The notes below the pieces were generated by a model. It made no database searches, was not told the origin of the DNA, and saw only the letters and a list, made by a program, of their open reading frames with translations. 42,148 bases of DNA from Clostridia bacterium (GTDB taxonomy: Bacteria > Bacillota > Clostridia > UMGS1810): the NCBI GenBank assembly GCA_017397885.1, contig JAFQHQ010000097.1, positions 1-42,148 of the forward strand, in the 5' to 3' direction. Positions 33,111-41,910 of the stretch are shown here, one piece after another. Within the stretch, counting starts at the first letter, position 1; the number at the start of each line of letters is the position of its first letter. A program made the position numbers and the translations under genes.

Positions 33111-34642
33111 TTTCCAAAGTACATTCCGGTGCCGTTTTCGGCATGGAAGGATATATCATAACGGTTGAAGTTGACATGTTTACCAATCTGCCCGGCATCG
33201 ACATTGTAGGTCTGCCGGATACTGCAGTGAAAGAATCCAAGGAACGGGTAAAATCCGCCCTCAAAAACAGCGGATTTGCAATTCCTCAAAAAAGAATTGT
33301 GGTAAACCTGGCTCCTGCAAACACAAAGAAAAACGGTGCATATCTTGATCTGCCCATTTCAATTGCAATCCTTGTTGCATCGGGGCAGATTGTGTGTGAC
33401 AGACTGAGCGACTTTCTCATCCTCGGCGAGCTTGCTCTCGACGGAAGCGTGCGAAGCGCCGAAGGCGTTTTGCCAATGACACTTAAAGCACGCAGTCACG
33501 GCATTAAAAACATCATTGTTCCCTCGGACAATGCCACGGAGGCTGCAGTTGTTTCCGATTGCAACATATATGGCGCAACATCTCTTGCACAGGTTGCCGC
33601 TCATCTCGGCTCGGAGGCGCAAATTGAGCCTACAACAGTTGATGTTGAAAAAATCTTTTCGCAAGCAAACAGCTTTGATGTTGATTTTGCCGATGTTAAA
33701 GGTCAGGAAAGTGTGAAAAGAGCAATTGAAGTTGCCGCCGCAGGTGCTCACAACTGTCTGATGATTGGCTCACCGGGGTCGGGTAAAACCATGATTGCCA
33801 AAAGGATACCCACAATACTCCCGGATTTGTCTTTTGAAGAAGCGCTGGAAGTTACAAAAATCTATTCCATTGCAGGACTTCTGCCGGAAAATTCTTCGCT
33901 CATAACCTCACGACCTTTTCGTTCTCCTCATCACACGGTGTCAAACGTGAGCATAACCGGCGGAGGCACAATCCCAAAGCCCGGCGAAATAAGCCTTGCA
34001 CACAGGGGAGTTCTGTTTTTGGATGAGCTTCCCGAATTTCGAAAAGATGCAATTGAAGCTATGCGTCAGCCACTCGAAGACGGTTATTTCACCGTGTCAA
34101 GAGTTGCCGGCAGTGCCACATTTCCAAGCAGCACAATGCTAATCGGAGGCATGAATCCGTGCAAATGCGGTTACAAAGGTGACCCTACCAGAGAATGCTC
34201 CTGCACACCGAACTCCGTAAGAAACTATGTAAGCAAAATATCGGGACCCATGCTTGATCGTTTTGATATTCAGATTCAAGTGCCTTCCGTAAAATACGAA
34301 GATCTTGCTAACCGTCAAAAGGGCGAAAGTTCAAAGGTAATAAAAGAAAGAGTTACCAAGGCGCGCCAAATTCAGCTCGAACGCTACAAGGGTATGAACA
34401 TATACTCAAACTCTCAGCTCAGTGCAAGTGCCATTGAAGAATATTGCCAAATAGATGAAACCGGCAGGGCGCTTTTGGGAGAAGTATACAAAAAACTCGG
34501 CCTTTCGGCAAGAGCTCATGCAAGAATACTCAAACTTTCCAGAACTATTGCCGACCTTGAAGGTGCACCCGACATTACCCCGGTTCACATTGCCGAAGCA
34601 ATAAGATACAGAAGTCTCGATTCAAATCTTCTATATAAATAA
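33107..34642 (+). CDS. comM: YifB/ComM family Mg-chelatase-like AAA+ ATPase
   Basis: A 511-residue protein. The N-terminal domain starts KVHSGAVFGMEGYIITVEVD with GLPDTAVKESKERVKSAL, followed by the ATPase with Walker A GSPGSGKT, Walker B GVLFLDELPEF, the family string RPFRSPHHTVSN and the zinc-ribbon-like NPCKCGYKGDPTRECSC, then the C-terminal helical domain. In naturally transformable bacteria ComM is a hexameric helicase that widens branch migration during DNA integration. The start is TTG at 33107 with GAGGTGA 7 nt upstream, overlapping the AraC stop (TTGA), so the two genes are translationally coupled. That coupling to an AraC gene is unusual. Confidence 0.95.
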   Translation: MISKVHSGAVFGMEGYIITVEVDMFTNLPGIDIVGLPDTAVKESKERVKSALKNSGFAIPQKRIVVNLAPANTKKNGAYLDLPISIAILVASGQIVCDRLSDFLILGELALDGSVRSAEGVLPMTLKARSHGIKNIIVPSDNATEAAVVSDCNIYGATSLAQVAAHLGSEAQIEPTTVDVEKIFSQANSFDVDFADVKGQESVKRAIEVAAAGAHNCLMIGSPGSGKTMIAKRIPTILPDLSFEEALEVTKIYSIAGLLPENSSLITSRPFRSPHHTVSNVSITGGGTIPKPGEISLAHRGVLFLDELPEFRKDAIEAMRQPLEDGYFTVSRVAGSATFPSSTMLIGGMNPCKCGYKGDPTRECSCTPNSVRNYVSKISGPMLDRFDIQIQVPSVKYEDLANRQKGESSKVIKERVTKARQIQLERYKGMNIYSNSQLSASAIEEYCQIDETGRALLGEVYKKLGLSARAHARILKLSRTIADLEGAPDITPVHIAEAIRYRSLDSNLLYK

Positions 34643-34662
34643 ACACAAAAGGAATGAAAAAA

Positions 34663-35505
34663 ATGAAAGCATTAAACACTTTTTTAAACATTGTACTCTG
34701 CATAATTTTGCCATATTTTCTCGTAAGAATAACCATTGAAAAATTTGGCCTCGGAATGGGATTCGGCATGATGATTCTCATTTGCATTGCCTTGTTTTTG
34801 TATCTCAAGCCAAAAATATATACTCTTCTTGCATGGAGAAAATATGACAAAGACCACGATGCCGCTTTTAAAACCTTTCAAAAAGCGTATGATACAGGCA
34901 AAATGGCACCTCAACAGGCTCTCATGTATGCCTATCTTCTCATTCGTGACGGCCACATCATTAAAGCAGAAAAACTCATCACAAGCATTATGCTTAACAA
35001 AAAGGGAAGCCTCAAAAAACAAAACATTCTTGCGGCAGACCTGAACATGGCAATTATCTATTGGAAAAAGAACGACCTCGACTCTGCCATTGAAAAAATG
35101 GAAGAAATATATGCAGACGGCTATCGTTCAACGGTTCACTACGGAACTCTCGGCATATTTTATATTTTGAACAATCAGATAGACCGTGCTCTCGAATTCA
35201 CTTTGGAGGGTATGGACTTTAACGGTGCCGATGCAAGCATCAGAGACAATCTCGGACTTTGTTACATTAAAAAAGGCGAATGGCAAAAAGCCGAAGAAAC
35301 CTATGTGGATTTGTTTGAAGAAACTTCGCCGGACTTTATTGAAGCCTTCTACAATTATGCCACGGTTTTGGAACACAAGGGCGACTATGAAGGTGCATGC
35401 GAATATTATCAAAAAGCATTGGGATGCCCCGAAAAATATCTTTCCACCGTAAAGCTTGTTCAGGTGGAATATGCACTTTCACGTGCAGAAAAACATCTTA
35501 ACTGA
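34663..35505 (+). CDS. TPR-repeat protein with N-terminal membrane segments
   Basis: A 280-residue protein. Two hydrophobic helices occupy about residues 5-55 (VLCIILPYFLVRITI, MGFGMMILICIALFLYL). TPR-like helices follow: AAFKTFQKAYDTGKMAPQQAL, AEKLITSIMLNKKGS, LDSAIEKMEEIYADGY and GDYEGACEYYQKALG. TPRs bind partner proteins; no partner can be named. ATG at 34663 is preferred to 34654 because AAAGGA lies 9 nt before it. It sits 20 nt behind comM and 13 nt before the LarC1-like gene and is probably in the same transcript. Confidence 0.8.
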   Translation: MKALNTFLNIVLCIILPYFLVRITIEKFGLGMGFGMMILICIALFLYLKPKIYTLLAWRKYDKDHDAAFKTFQKAYDTGKMAPQQALMYAYLLIRDGHIIKAEKLITSIMLNKKGSLKKQNILAADLNMAIIYWKKNDLDSAIEKMEEIYADGYRSTVHYGTLGIFYILNNQIDRALEFTLEGMDFNGADASIRDNLGLCYIKKGEWQKAEETYVDLFEETSPDFIEAFYNYATVLEHKGDYEGACEYYQKALGCPEKYLSTVKLVQVEYALSRAEKHLN

Positions 35506-35518
35506 GGATGAGGTTATC

Positions 35519-36292
35519 ATGTATTTGTATTTTGACTGTTTTGCAGGTCTCGATGTGTTTATGACATTGGGAGCAATTGTCAACATGACAAAAGATTTTG
35601 ACTCTGCCGAAAAGGTCTGCCAAAAGATTTATCCGGCGGCAAAGCTCGCAATAAATCCATGCATTCGTGCAGGAATGGAAGCCGACAGGGCAAGTGTTGA
35701 GGCATGTTTTGAAGGTGAAAAAACAAGGGACGATCTTTTGGAGTTTATAAATGCTTTGGAGCTGTCAGCATTTGTTTTGGAACATCTTTGCAAATATACC
35801 GGCATAAAAGCCGATGCACGTTCGGTAAATCCCAATGATGCCGTGTTTGACATGAGCAAAGAAATGCCGATTCTTTGTGCGGCGGCGGCAATTTTTGATG
35901 CAGTTGAAAAAATGAAGGTCAAAAACGTTTTGTGTTCAAGGATTTTGTGTTCAAAATCCTTCACACTCACCGAAAACGGCTTTGAAAAGGTTACAAATGC
36001 AGAAACCCTCTATATTTCAAAAAAACATTCATTGCCGGTTTTTGAAACCGAATGCCAAAGGGAGCTTCTTTGCGAAAGCGGAGCCGCACTCCTTGGTGCA
36101 CTGGGTGCAAAAAAAGCCGAATACACTCCGGGCAATGCCTCAAAAATAGGCTACGGAGCAGGGGACGAGGACATTTTGCAAATCATTAACATTTTGCGTC
36201 TTGTTCTCGGAAACGATGACGAAGAAGACCTTTTGCAATTTGAAATGCAGCTTGAACTGTCCGAATTGCAAACAGCTTCACAAACACTGTGA
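35519..36292 (+). CDS. Diverged LarC1-like protein (nickel-pincer cofactor family)
   Basis: A 257-residue protein. The N-terminus MYLYFDCFAG and MTLGAIVNM resembles LarC ([21 protein letters not shown]), but the conserved GISGDM is replaced by GLDVFM. Further LarC-type motifs are KIGYGAGDEDI and NILRLVLG, plus the CGAALLGAL-like ESGAALLGALG. LarC normally inserts nickel into the pincer cofactor of lactate racemase and has a second, C-terminal half (often made by frameshift), which is absent. No larA, larB or larE is nearby. It could be a degenerate cofactor protein with a changed function. GAGG lies 5 nt before the ATG. Confidence 0.65.
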   Translation: MYLYFDCFAGLDVFMTLGAIVNMTKDFDSAEKVCQKIYPAAKLAINPCIRAGMEADRASVEACFEGEKTRDDLLEFINALELSAFVLEHLCKYTGIKADARSVNPNDAVFDMSKEMPILCAAAAIFDAVEKMKVKNVLCSRILCSKSFTLTENGFEKVTNAETLYISKKHSLPVFETECQRELLCESGAALLGALGAKKAEYTPGNASKIGYGAGDEDILQIINILRLVLGNDDEEDLLQFEMQLELSELQTASQTL

Positions 36293-36307
36293 AAAAGGAA
36301 ACAGCAA

Positions 36308-37255
36308 ATGAAAAAGGTTATTATAAACAAAAACGATGCCGGACAAAGGCTTGATAAATTTCTTTTCAAGTTTTTCGATTCAATCCCGTCGTCTATGATA
36401 TACAAAGGCATACGAAAAAAAAGAATCAAGGTAAACGGAAAAAAATCGGACATTGCCTACAAGCTTTGTGAGGGCGATGTTCTCGATCTCTATATTAACG
36501 ACGAGTTTTTTGAACCCGAAAAACAAACCGACGATTTTTCGACTCTCACGCCCGATTTGAGCATTGTATATGAAGACGAAAACATTCTTCTTGCCGACAA
36601 AAGCGTTGGAATGAGCGTTCATGAGGACGAAACCGAAAGCAAAAACACCCTCATAAACCACATAAAAGCCTATCTTTTTCAAAAGGGTGAATATAATCCC
36701 GAAAAAGAAAACTCCTTTGCTCCCGCACTTTGCAACCGCATTGACCGAAACACTGCGGGTATTGTTATTGCGGCAAAAAATGCAATGACACTGAGGATTA
36801 TGAACGAAAAAATCAAAAACAGAGAAATTGACAAATACTATCTTTGCCTTGTGCAGGGTCACATGAAAGAAAAGGAAAAAACTCTGAAAGGCTATCTTGT
36901 CAAAAATGAAAAACAAAACCGTGTGTACTATCACGACAAACCGGTAAAAGACGGAAAAACCGCCATCACGAAATACAAAGTTCTTGCCGAAGGAGAACTG
37001 ACATCGCTTTTGGAGGTTGAACTCCTCACCGGACGCACCCATCAGATCAGAGCGCACCTTGCAGCAACGGGTCACCCCCTTGCAGGTGACGGCAAATACG
37101 GTACAAACGAATTTAACAAAAAAATCGGCATGAAATATCAGGCTCTGTATTCATATAAATTGAGATTTAATTTCTCCGAAGAATGTGAGCTTTCCTATCT
37201 TGACAAAAAAGTTTTTGAAGTCAAAAATGTTCCCTTTGCAAAAAACATAAAATAA
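36308..37255 (+). CDS. RluA-family pseudouridine synthase with S4 domain
   Basis: A 315-residue enzyme. An N-terminal S4 RNA-binding domain (LDKFLFKFFDSIPSSMIYKG, KRIKVNGKKSDIAYKL) precedes the RluA catalytic domain. The key motif is NRIDRNTAGIVIAAKN, with the catalytic Asp in RID; in classical RluC/D it reads HRLDRDTSG. TGRTHQIRAHLAATGHPLAGDGKYG is the second family motif. It isomerises specific uridines in 23S rRNA; the position cannot be inferred. ATG at 36308 has AAAAGGA upstream. It follows the LarC1-like gene by 15 nt. Confidence 0.93.
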   Translation: MKKVIINKNDAGQRLDKFLFKFFDSIPSSMIYKGIRKKRIKVNGKKSDIAYKLCEGDVLDLYINDEFFEPEKQTDDFSTLTPDLSIVYEDENILLADKSVGMSVHEDETESKNTLINHIKAYLFQKGEYNPEKENSFAPALCNRIDRNTAGIVIAAKNAMTLRIMNEKIKNREIDKYYLCLVQGHMKEKEKTLKGYLVKNEKQNRVYYHDKPVKDGKTAITKYKVLAEGELTSLLEVELLTGRTHQIRAHLAATGHPLAGDGKYGTNEFNKKIGMKYQALYSYKLRFNFSEECELSYLDKKVFEVKNVPFAKNIK

Positions 37256-37271
37256 ATCGGTGGTGATTTAG

Positions 37272-37390
37272 ATGATTATTGTTTATGACTCTGATAAATT
37301 GAATAAAGTTTTTCAAAGGTATTTAAAAAGGAAACCGGCATGTCGGCTCTTGAGTTCAGAAAGCAGTTTTCGGTGGAATACGGCGGATAA
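37272..37390 (+). pseudogene. Frameshifted AraC C-terminal remnant
   Basis: In one frame the DNA encodes YDSDKLNKVFQRYLKRK, and in the next frame, after a one-base deletion near 37330, TGMSALEFRKQFSVEYGG then TAA at 37388-37390. Joined, this is the tail of an AraC protein (second HTH and closing KRKTGMSALEFRKQF). It lies directly before the intact AraC gene at 37408 and may be a relic of a duplicated regulator. The short ATG at 37272 with GGTGGTGA nearby could still give a 51-residue peptide. Confidence 0.65.
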
Positions 37391-37407
37391 TTTTTCGGAG
37401 GTTTGCC

Positions 37408-38283
37408 ATGACAAACATCATATATGAAATAGAAATAGGCGACATGAAGCTTTCGGTAATTGACGCAAACTTTCCGAAGGACGAAAATATTCTTCTTCCT
37501 CATTTTCATCCCATGTTTGAGTTTCAGTATGTTTTGCAAAGCAGTGTGAAAATTAAAACAAACGAAACCGCCTATGACGTTCCCGAGGGATGCTACGCAC
37601 TCATCCCCCCAAATCTTTTTCACTGGACAAACTTTGACAAAGTGAGTTTTAGCCGTTTTGCTTTTTTATTTTCGGTTTCTCCGCTAAAAAAAGGCGGTGA
37701 TTTCTCGGAATATGAACATTACAGAAAGATTTTTGAAAGTATAACAGATATTGCAATTTGTGACAACCCTCAAATCGGTGAGTGCCTAAATAGCATTATC
37801 GCCATTGCAAATGAAAACAATAATTCGGATATTCATGTCTTAAAGATATATTTTTCTTTGCTTTTTATAAAAATGGCAGAGGATGTGACAAAGCTTATGA
37901 AGCTTGAGGGAAAAGAAGCGGTGTCAGACCGAAAAAACACCGACAAAGATTTGAAGCTTCGCTCGGTCATCGGAGAATATGTCATCACGAACTATGCCAA
38001 AGAAAATGTGCTCGCATCACTTTCCGAAATTCTTCACATGAGCACTCGCAACACTTCGAGGACTGTTAAAAAGCTCTTTGGAGTTACCCTCGGAACACTG
38101 GTGCTTAATCAGCGAATGAATTTTGCCCGCACTCACATCAAAGAAACCGACATCCCCATTCGTTTGGTTGCAGAGCTTGCAGGCTACAATGATTATTCGG
38201 CATTTTTCAAAACTTTCAAAAAACAGTTTGGTTGTTCTCCCGATTCACTGCGTAACATTGCAAATAAGGACAAAAAGATTTGA
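37408..38283 (+). CDS. AraC family transcriptional regulator
   Basis: A 291-residue regulator. The N-terminal cupin half has LLPHFHPMFEFQYVLQS and VPEGCYALIPPNLFHW; the C-terminal double HTH has LASLSEILHMSTRNTSRTVK and PIRLVAELAGYNDYSAFFK, closing FKKQFGCSPDSLRN. GGAGG lies 7 nt before the ATG. It is followed, in the same direction, by the sialidase-fold and propeller genes and is a likely local regulator of them. The remnant of a second AraC tail precedes it. Confidence 0.9.
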   Translation: MTNIIYEIEIGDMKLSVIDANFPKDENILLPHFHPMFEFQYVLQSSVKIKTNETAYDVPEGCYALIPPNLFHWTNFDKVSFSRFAFLFSVSPLKKGGDFSEYEHYRKIFESITDIAICDNPQIGECLNSIIAIANENNNSDIHVLKIYFSLLFIKMAEDVTKLMKLEGKEAVSDRKNTDKDLKLRSVIGEYVITNYAKENVLASLSEILHMSTRNTSRTVKKLFGVTLGTLVLNQRMNFARTHIKETDIPIRLVAELAGYNDYSAFFKTFKKQFGCSPDSLRNIANKDKKI

Positions 38284-38312
38284 CATTTGGCTTATAATGC
38301 TATTTTAAACTA

Positions 38313-38341
38313 CCTCGGTTTATGTTATTATAAATCCGAGG
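38313..38341 (+). promoter_or_regulatory. Hairpin covering the ribosome binding site of the sialidase-fold gene
   Basis: CCTCGG (38313-38318) pairs with CCGAGG (38336-38341), extended by TTTAT/ATAAA with a one-base bulge. The GAGG of the ribosome binding site GAGGTGA is in the 3' arm, so translation would be reduced when it forms. Confidence 0.5.
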
Positions 38342-38350
38342 TGATTTATT

Positions 38351-39454
38351 ATGAAAACAATTAGTTCAACAATAATATATGAAAACCCGTTGCCGCAGCT
38401 TCGTGCACGTCATGCTTTTTTTCCCTGCAGTGCAGAGCTTGCGGACGGTACACTCGCATCGGTTTTTGCCATTGGCGAAGCCTTTGAAAGCGTAGACTCA
38501 AAAAGCTGTATTTCTTTTTCAAAGGACGGCGGTAAAACGTGGTCCGAGCCACAGGTTATGTTCGACAAATCGGGCTACAACTGCCCCATAACCGACTATT
38601 GCAAAATTGCAACTCTGCCAAACGGCAATCTTCTTGCCTTTGGCTATGGATACATCCGTGAGAACGAGGATTTGCCGATCGGCAATCCCGAAACAGGCGG
38701 TCTTTTGGATGATTTTGTTTTTTATTCAATTTCCAAAGACGGCGGAAACACGTGGTCGGAGCTTACGGAGGTTGATTGTGCGTGGGGAAGACATGTTGAA
38801 GCATCTGCCCCAATCACCGTTCTTGCAGACGGAACCTGGATTACTCCCATAACAGGATTCCCAAAGTGGAACGGAGAAATGACCGGCAAAATGTGCGGCA
38901 GAGCGCTCGTTTCCAAAGACAACGGAAAAACATGGAACGACGATGCTGTTTGCATGGATTTTGACCCGAATCCCGTAACATGCTATGAACAGAGAATGTG
39001 TCAGCTTGAATCGGGCACAATTGTGTGCATCGGCTGGAACGAAAACACCGCCACCGGAGAAAGACTTCCAAATCATTTTACATATTCTGAAGACGGCGGT
39101 AAAACATGGTCCGAACCGAAATCCACCGGAATTATGGGGCAGGCATCATCGGTTTGTGCCATAGGCGGCGAAAAGCTCCTTGCACTCCATGCCCTCAGGC
39201 GTGACACCGACGAACCCGGAATCTATGGCTTTGTTGTTGATTTTTCGGACAAAGAGTGGAAAACAGAGGAGAAAAAACTCTTGTGGCAACCCTCAACCCC
39301 ACTTATCAAAAATGCCAAAATGGCAGAAATTTTTTCTTTCCTCAAATTTGGTCAGCCCGGTGCAATCCGCCTTTCGGACGGCAATCTTCTCATGACTCAC
39401 TGGTGCGCCGAGGATGGTCAATACAAAACAGTTGCAACAAAAATTGAACTGTAA
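38351..39454 (+). CDS. Exo-sialidase-fold enzyme with four Asp boxes
   Basis: A 367-residue protein without signal peptide. Four canonical Asp boxes mark the six-bladed propeller: SKDGGKTW (57-64), SKDGGNTW (128-135), SKDNGKTW (188-195) and SEDGGKTW (246-253). An early Arg-containing opening, ENPLPQLRARHAFFP, and GQPGAIRLSDGNLLMTHWC near the end fit the sialidase superfamily. The other Arg residues of the sialic-acid triad cannot be assigned by eye, so the substrate may be a different acidic sugar. Its start is set by GAGGTGA, which is sequestered in a hairpin. It is shorter than, and not a close copy of, the sialidase-fold protein at 12226. Confidence 0.82.
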   Translation: MKTISSTIIYENPLPQLRARHAFFPCSAELADGTLASVFAIGEAFESVDSKSCISFSKDGGKTWSEPQVMFDKSGYNCPITDYCKIATLPNGNLLAFGYGYIRENEDLPIGNPETGGLLDDFVFYSISKDGGNTWSELTEVDCAWGRHVEASAPITVLADGTWITPITGFPKWNGEMTGKMCGRALVSKDNGKTWNDDAVCMDFDPNPVTCYEQRMCQLESGTIVCIGWNENTATGERLPNHFTYSEDGGKTWSEPKSTGIMGQASSVCAIGGEKLLALHALRRDTDEPGIYGFVVDFSDKEWKTEEKKLLWQPSTPLIKNAKMAEIFSFLKFGQPGAIRLSDGNLLMTHWCAEDGQYKTVATKIEL

Positions 39455-39495
39455 TTATGCATGGTTTGTAAGAAACAAATAAAAGGAGTTTTCAC

Positions 39496-40923
39496 ATGAC
39501 ACCAATTAACATAGCTCAAAAAAGAGAAGTTTTCTGGGACAATTTTCTTCTTGACGAAGAAAAAACCACAGCATTTCACAGAAGCTTCAATCTTACCGAA
39601 AAAGAGGTTTGCACGGTGCTCAATCAGGGCAAAGAACTTGAATCCGTAAGCTGGTTGCAAGTGTTAAAATTGCCTGACGGCGGCTACCGCATGTACTATT
39701 GCCCATGGTCTCAGTGGGACAAGGAAATTGTCATTCGTCTTGCTGTGCTCGAAAGCAGTGACGGTTTAAGCTGGACAAGACCAAGCCTCAACCTGTTTCC
39801 TCACCCGGAGCTTAAAGAAAATAACATTGTAATTGATCATCTCATTGACAATGCCTATGTTTTTTATGACACAAATCCAAATTGCCCCGAAGACGAAAAA
39901 TTCAAAGCCGTTTGCTCCGACAAAGCGGTCAGCAAAGACACCGGATATGACTCTTGTCTGATTTGCTACACCTCTCAGGACGGTCTAAACTTTAAAAAAG
40001 GTTGGGTGCTCAGCGAAACCGGAACCTTTGACACTCTTAACACCGTTCATTTCAGAGACGGAAAATATTATGCCTACATTCGTGATTATCATGGCTTTGT
40101 TCCCGGGAAAAGAGAATCTACCGGAATTCGTGACATAAGGGTTATGACCTCGGAGGATTTTCACACATGGACAATCCCCGAAGAGCTTGAATATGACGAC
40201 GGGCTTGACTATCCCATGTATACAAACAACATTCATCCCTACGAAAGAGCACCTCAAATCCGCATTGGTTTTCCCGTGAGATATTATGACCGTGGGGAAT
40301 GGACACCCAACACCGCACAGTTTGGAAGTGCTCCCATAAAAGAGGATGTCATGAAAATGGAAGCCCGCTACGGCATTGCCGTGACGGACTGCGTGTTTAT
40401 TCACAGCCGTGATGTTAACGGCAAAAAATGGTCACGAAGCGGTGAGGCGTTCATGACTCCGGGCTATGAAACAGACGAAAACTGGATGTATGGTGATTGC
40501 TATCTTGCAAGCAACATGATAGATTCGGGCAAAGAAACCTACTATATGTACTGCGACAAGAGCTGTCGCACCCGTGGCAAAGGCAAAGAAATTATCCGCT
40601 ACGAAATCCGTAAAGACGGTTTTGCCTGCATTATGGCAGGAGGCGAAGAAAAAGTTGCCGTGACAAAACCGATTGTTTTTGAAGGAAAAGAGCTTCATCT
40701 GAATTTTGAAACCTCGGCTTTCGGACATATATTTGTTGATGTGCTTGATGAAAACGGAGACGAAATCCCCGGAAAAACAAGCTTCGAAATTTACGGAAAC
40801 ACCATTGACCGAAAGGTTTTCCTTAAAGATGAAACCGATTTTTCAGCTCTTTCAGGGAAAACCGTGAGACTGCGCTTTCGCATGAAAGATGCAAAGTTAT
40901 ATTCGATAAAGTTTGAAGATTAA
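39496..40923 (+). CDS. Five-bladed beta-propeller glycoside hydrolase-like protein
   Basis: A 475-residue cytoplasmic protein. Strand patterns such as GGYRMYYCPWSQWD, DGLSWTRPSLNLF, SQDGLNFKKGWVLSE and DGKYYAYIRDYHG are those of GH32/GH43/GH130-type propellers, where tryptophan-bearing blades surround an acidic active site. A C-terminal beta-sandwich begins about 385 (KPIVFEGKELHLNFE) and ends MKDAKLYSIKFED, as in GH32/GH43 accessory domains. No definite family signature or catalytic residue was recognised. AAAGGAG lies 9 nt before the ATG. It is likely to be co-transcribed with the preceding sialidase-fold gene (41-nt gap). Confidence 0.7.
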   Translation: MTPINIAQKREVFWDNFLLDEEKTTAFHRSFNLTEKEVCTVLNQGKELESVSWLQVLKLPDGGYRMYYCPWSQWDKEIVIRLAVLESSDGLSWTRPSLNLFPHPELKENNIVIDHLIDNAYVFYDTNPNCPEDEKFKAVCSDKAVSKDTGYDSCLICYTSQDGLNFKKGWVLSETGTFDTLNTVHFRDGKYYAYIRDYHGFVPGKRESTGIRDIRVMTSEDFHTWTIPEELEYDDGLDYPMYTNNIHPYERAPQIRIGFPVRYYDRGEWTPNTAQFGSAPIKEDVMKMEARYGIAVTDCVFIHSRDVNGKKWSRSGEAFMTPGYETDENWMYGDCYLASNMIDSGKETYYMYCDKSCRTRGKGKEIIRYEIRKDGFACIMAGGEEKVAVTKPIVFEGKELHLNFETSAFGHIFVDVLDENGDEIPGKTSFEIYGNTIDRKVFLKDETDFSALSGKTVRLRFRMKDAKLYSIKFED

Positions 40924-40943
40924 ATTGGTGTTTGTCGGGGAGT

Positions 40944-41122
40944 TTAACACAAGGACGAAAGGCTCCCTTGCCTAAGGGGAGCTGGCAGTGAGCGTAGCGA
41001 AACTGACTGAGGGGTATTGCTGAAAGCGTTGATACTTCTGCATTTCGTACCCCTCCGTCTTTGCCTAACGGCAAATCCACCTCCCCTTAGGCAGGGGCGG
41101 CTTTCGCTTCAGCCTCGTTTGC
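40944..41122. repeat. MITE-like element, copy B (inverted relative to copy A)
   Basis: It is the reverse complement of the 27208-27386 element with about five differences in 179 nt. Its left flank also shares TTTGTCGG with the right flank of copy A. It lies between the propeller gene and the amidohydrolase and could fold into a long stem in the mRNA. Confidence 0.88.
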
Positions 41123-41169
41123 TAACAGCTCGCTAAACCTCAACTTATACTTCCGAAAGGAGCTCTAAA

Positions 41170-41910
41170 ATGAACATTACAGCAATCGACTCTCACACTC
41201 ACATAAATTGGAACAGCTCATGGGACACAAAAACCAATGATGTGTATAAAGCCGACCTTGACACACTTCTTGAAATAAGTGACGGAGCAAAAATTGATAA
41301 ACTTCTTTGTTCAACTTTTTCGTCGGTTATTGCCGACAAGGATATTGAAGAATCAAACGAATATCTTTTTAATTTGTCAAACCAAAACGACAGAGTGTAT
41401 CAATGGGTTGTAATTGATCCCCGAAAAGAAGCAACATTTTTGCAGGCGGAAGAAATGCTCAAAAGTAAAAAGTGTGTTGGCATAAAAATCCACCCCGATT
41501 ATCACGGATATTCAATCTTTGACCACGGTGATAAGATTTTTTCCTTTGCAGAACAAAGGGAAGCAATTGTTCTCATGCATCCCCGGGTTCCTGTTCCCGA
41601 TATAACACATTATGCCGACAAATATCCCAAAACCAAAATCATTGTTGCACATCTTGGCGGAGTGAGCCATGTCGATGCAATTGCAAACGCAAAGCACAAA
41701 AATGTTTACACCGATACATCAGGAAGTGCAAGCACACAGAATTTTGTTTTGGAATATGCCGTTAAAAGAGTAGGCTCCGAAAACATCCTCTTCGGAACAG
41801 ACACCTATGCGGCAGGATTTCAGCGTGGCAGAGTTGAATATGCTCTCATCTCCGACAAAGACAAAGAAAACATTTTAAGAAAAAACGCCGAAAGGCTTTT
41901 TGAGTTTTAA
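41170..41910 (+). CDS. Amidohydrolase family metal-dependent hydrolase
   Basis: A 246-residue TIM-barrel protein. The N-terminal metal motif is DSHTH (6-10). KIHPDYHG and IVLMHPRVP follow, with further metal-ligand candidates, then IIVAHLGGVSHVDAI, VYTDTSGSA and the closing ILFGTDTYAAG, in which the Asp would be the final ligand. This is the COG2159-type branch (lactonases, decarboxylases, hydrolases). AAAGGAG lies 7 nt before the ATG. It follows copy B of the MITE-like element. A lactone or amide of a sugar acid would fit the neighbourhood, but that is inference. Confidence 0.82.
   Translation: MNITAIDSHTHINWNSSWDTKTNDVYKADLDTLLEISDGAKIDKLLCSTFSSVIADKDIEESNEYLFNLSNQNDRVYQWVVIDPRKEATFLQAEEMLKSKKCVGIKIHPDYHGYSIFDHGDKIFSFAEQREAIVLMHPRVPVPDITHYADKYPKTKIIVAHLGGVSHVDAIANAKHKNVYTDTSGSASTQNFVLEYAVKRVGSENILFGTDTYAAGFQRGRVEYALISDKDKENILRKNAERLFEF

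Noticed and set aside
12226-39454. A sialic-acid utilisation locus
   Set aside because: Two sialidase-fold genes are present, but no NanA, NanE, NanK, epimerase or sialic-acid transporter is seen and both proteins lack export signals.
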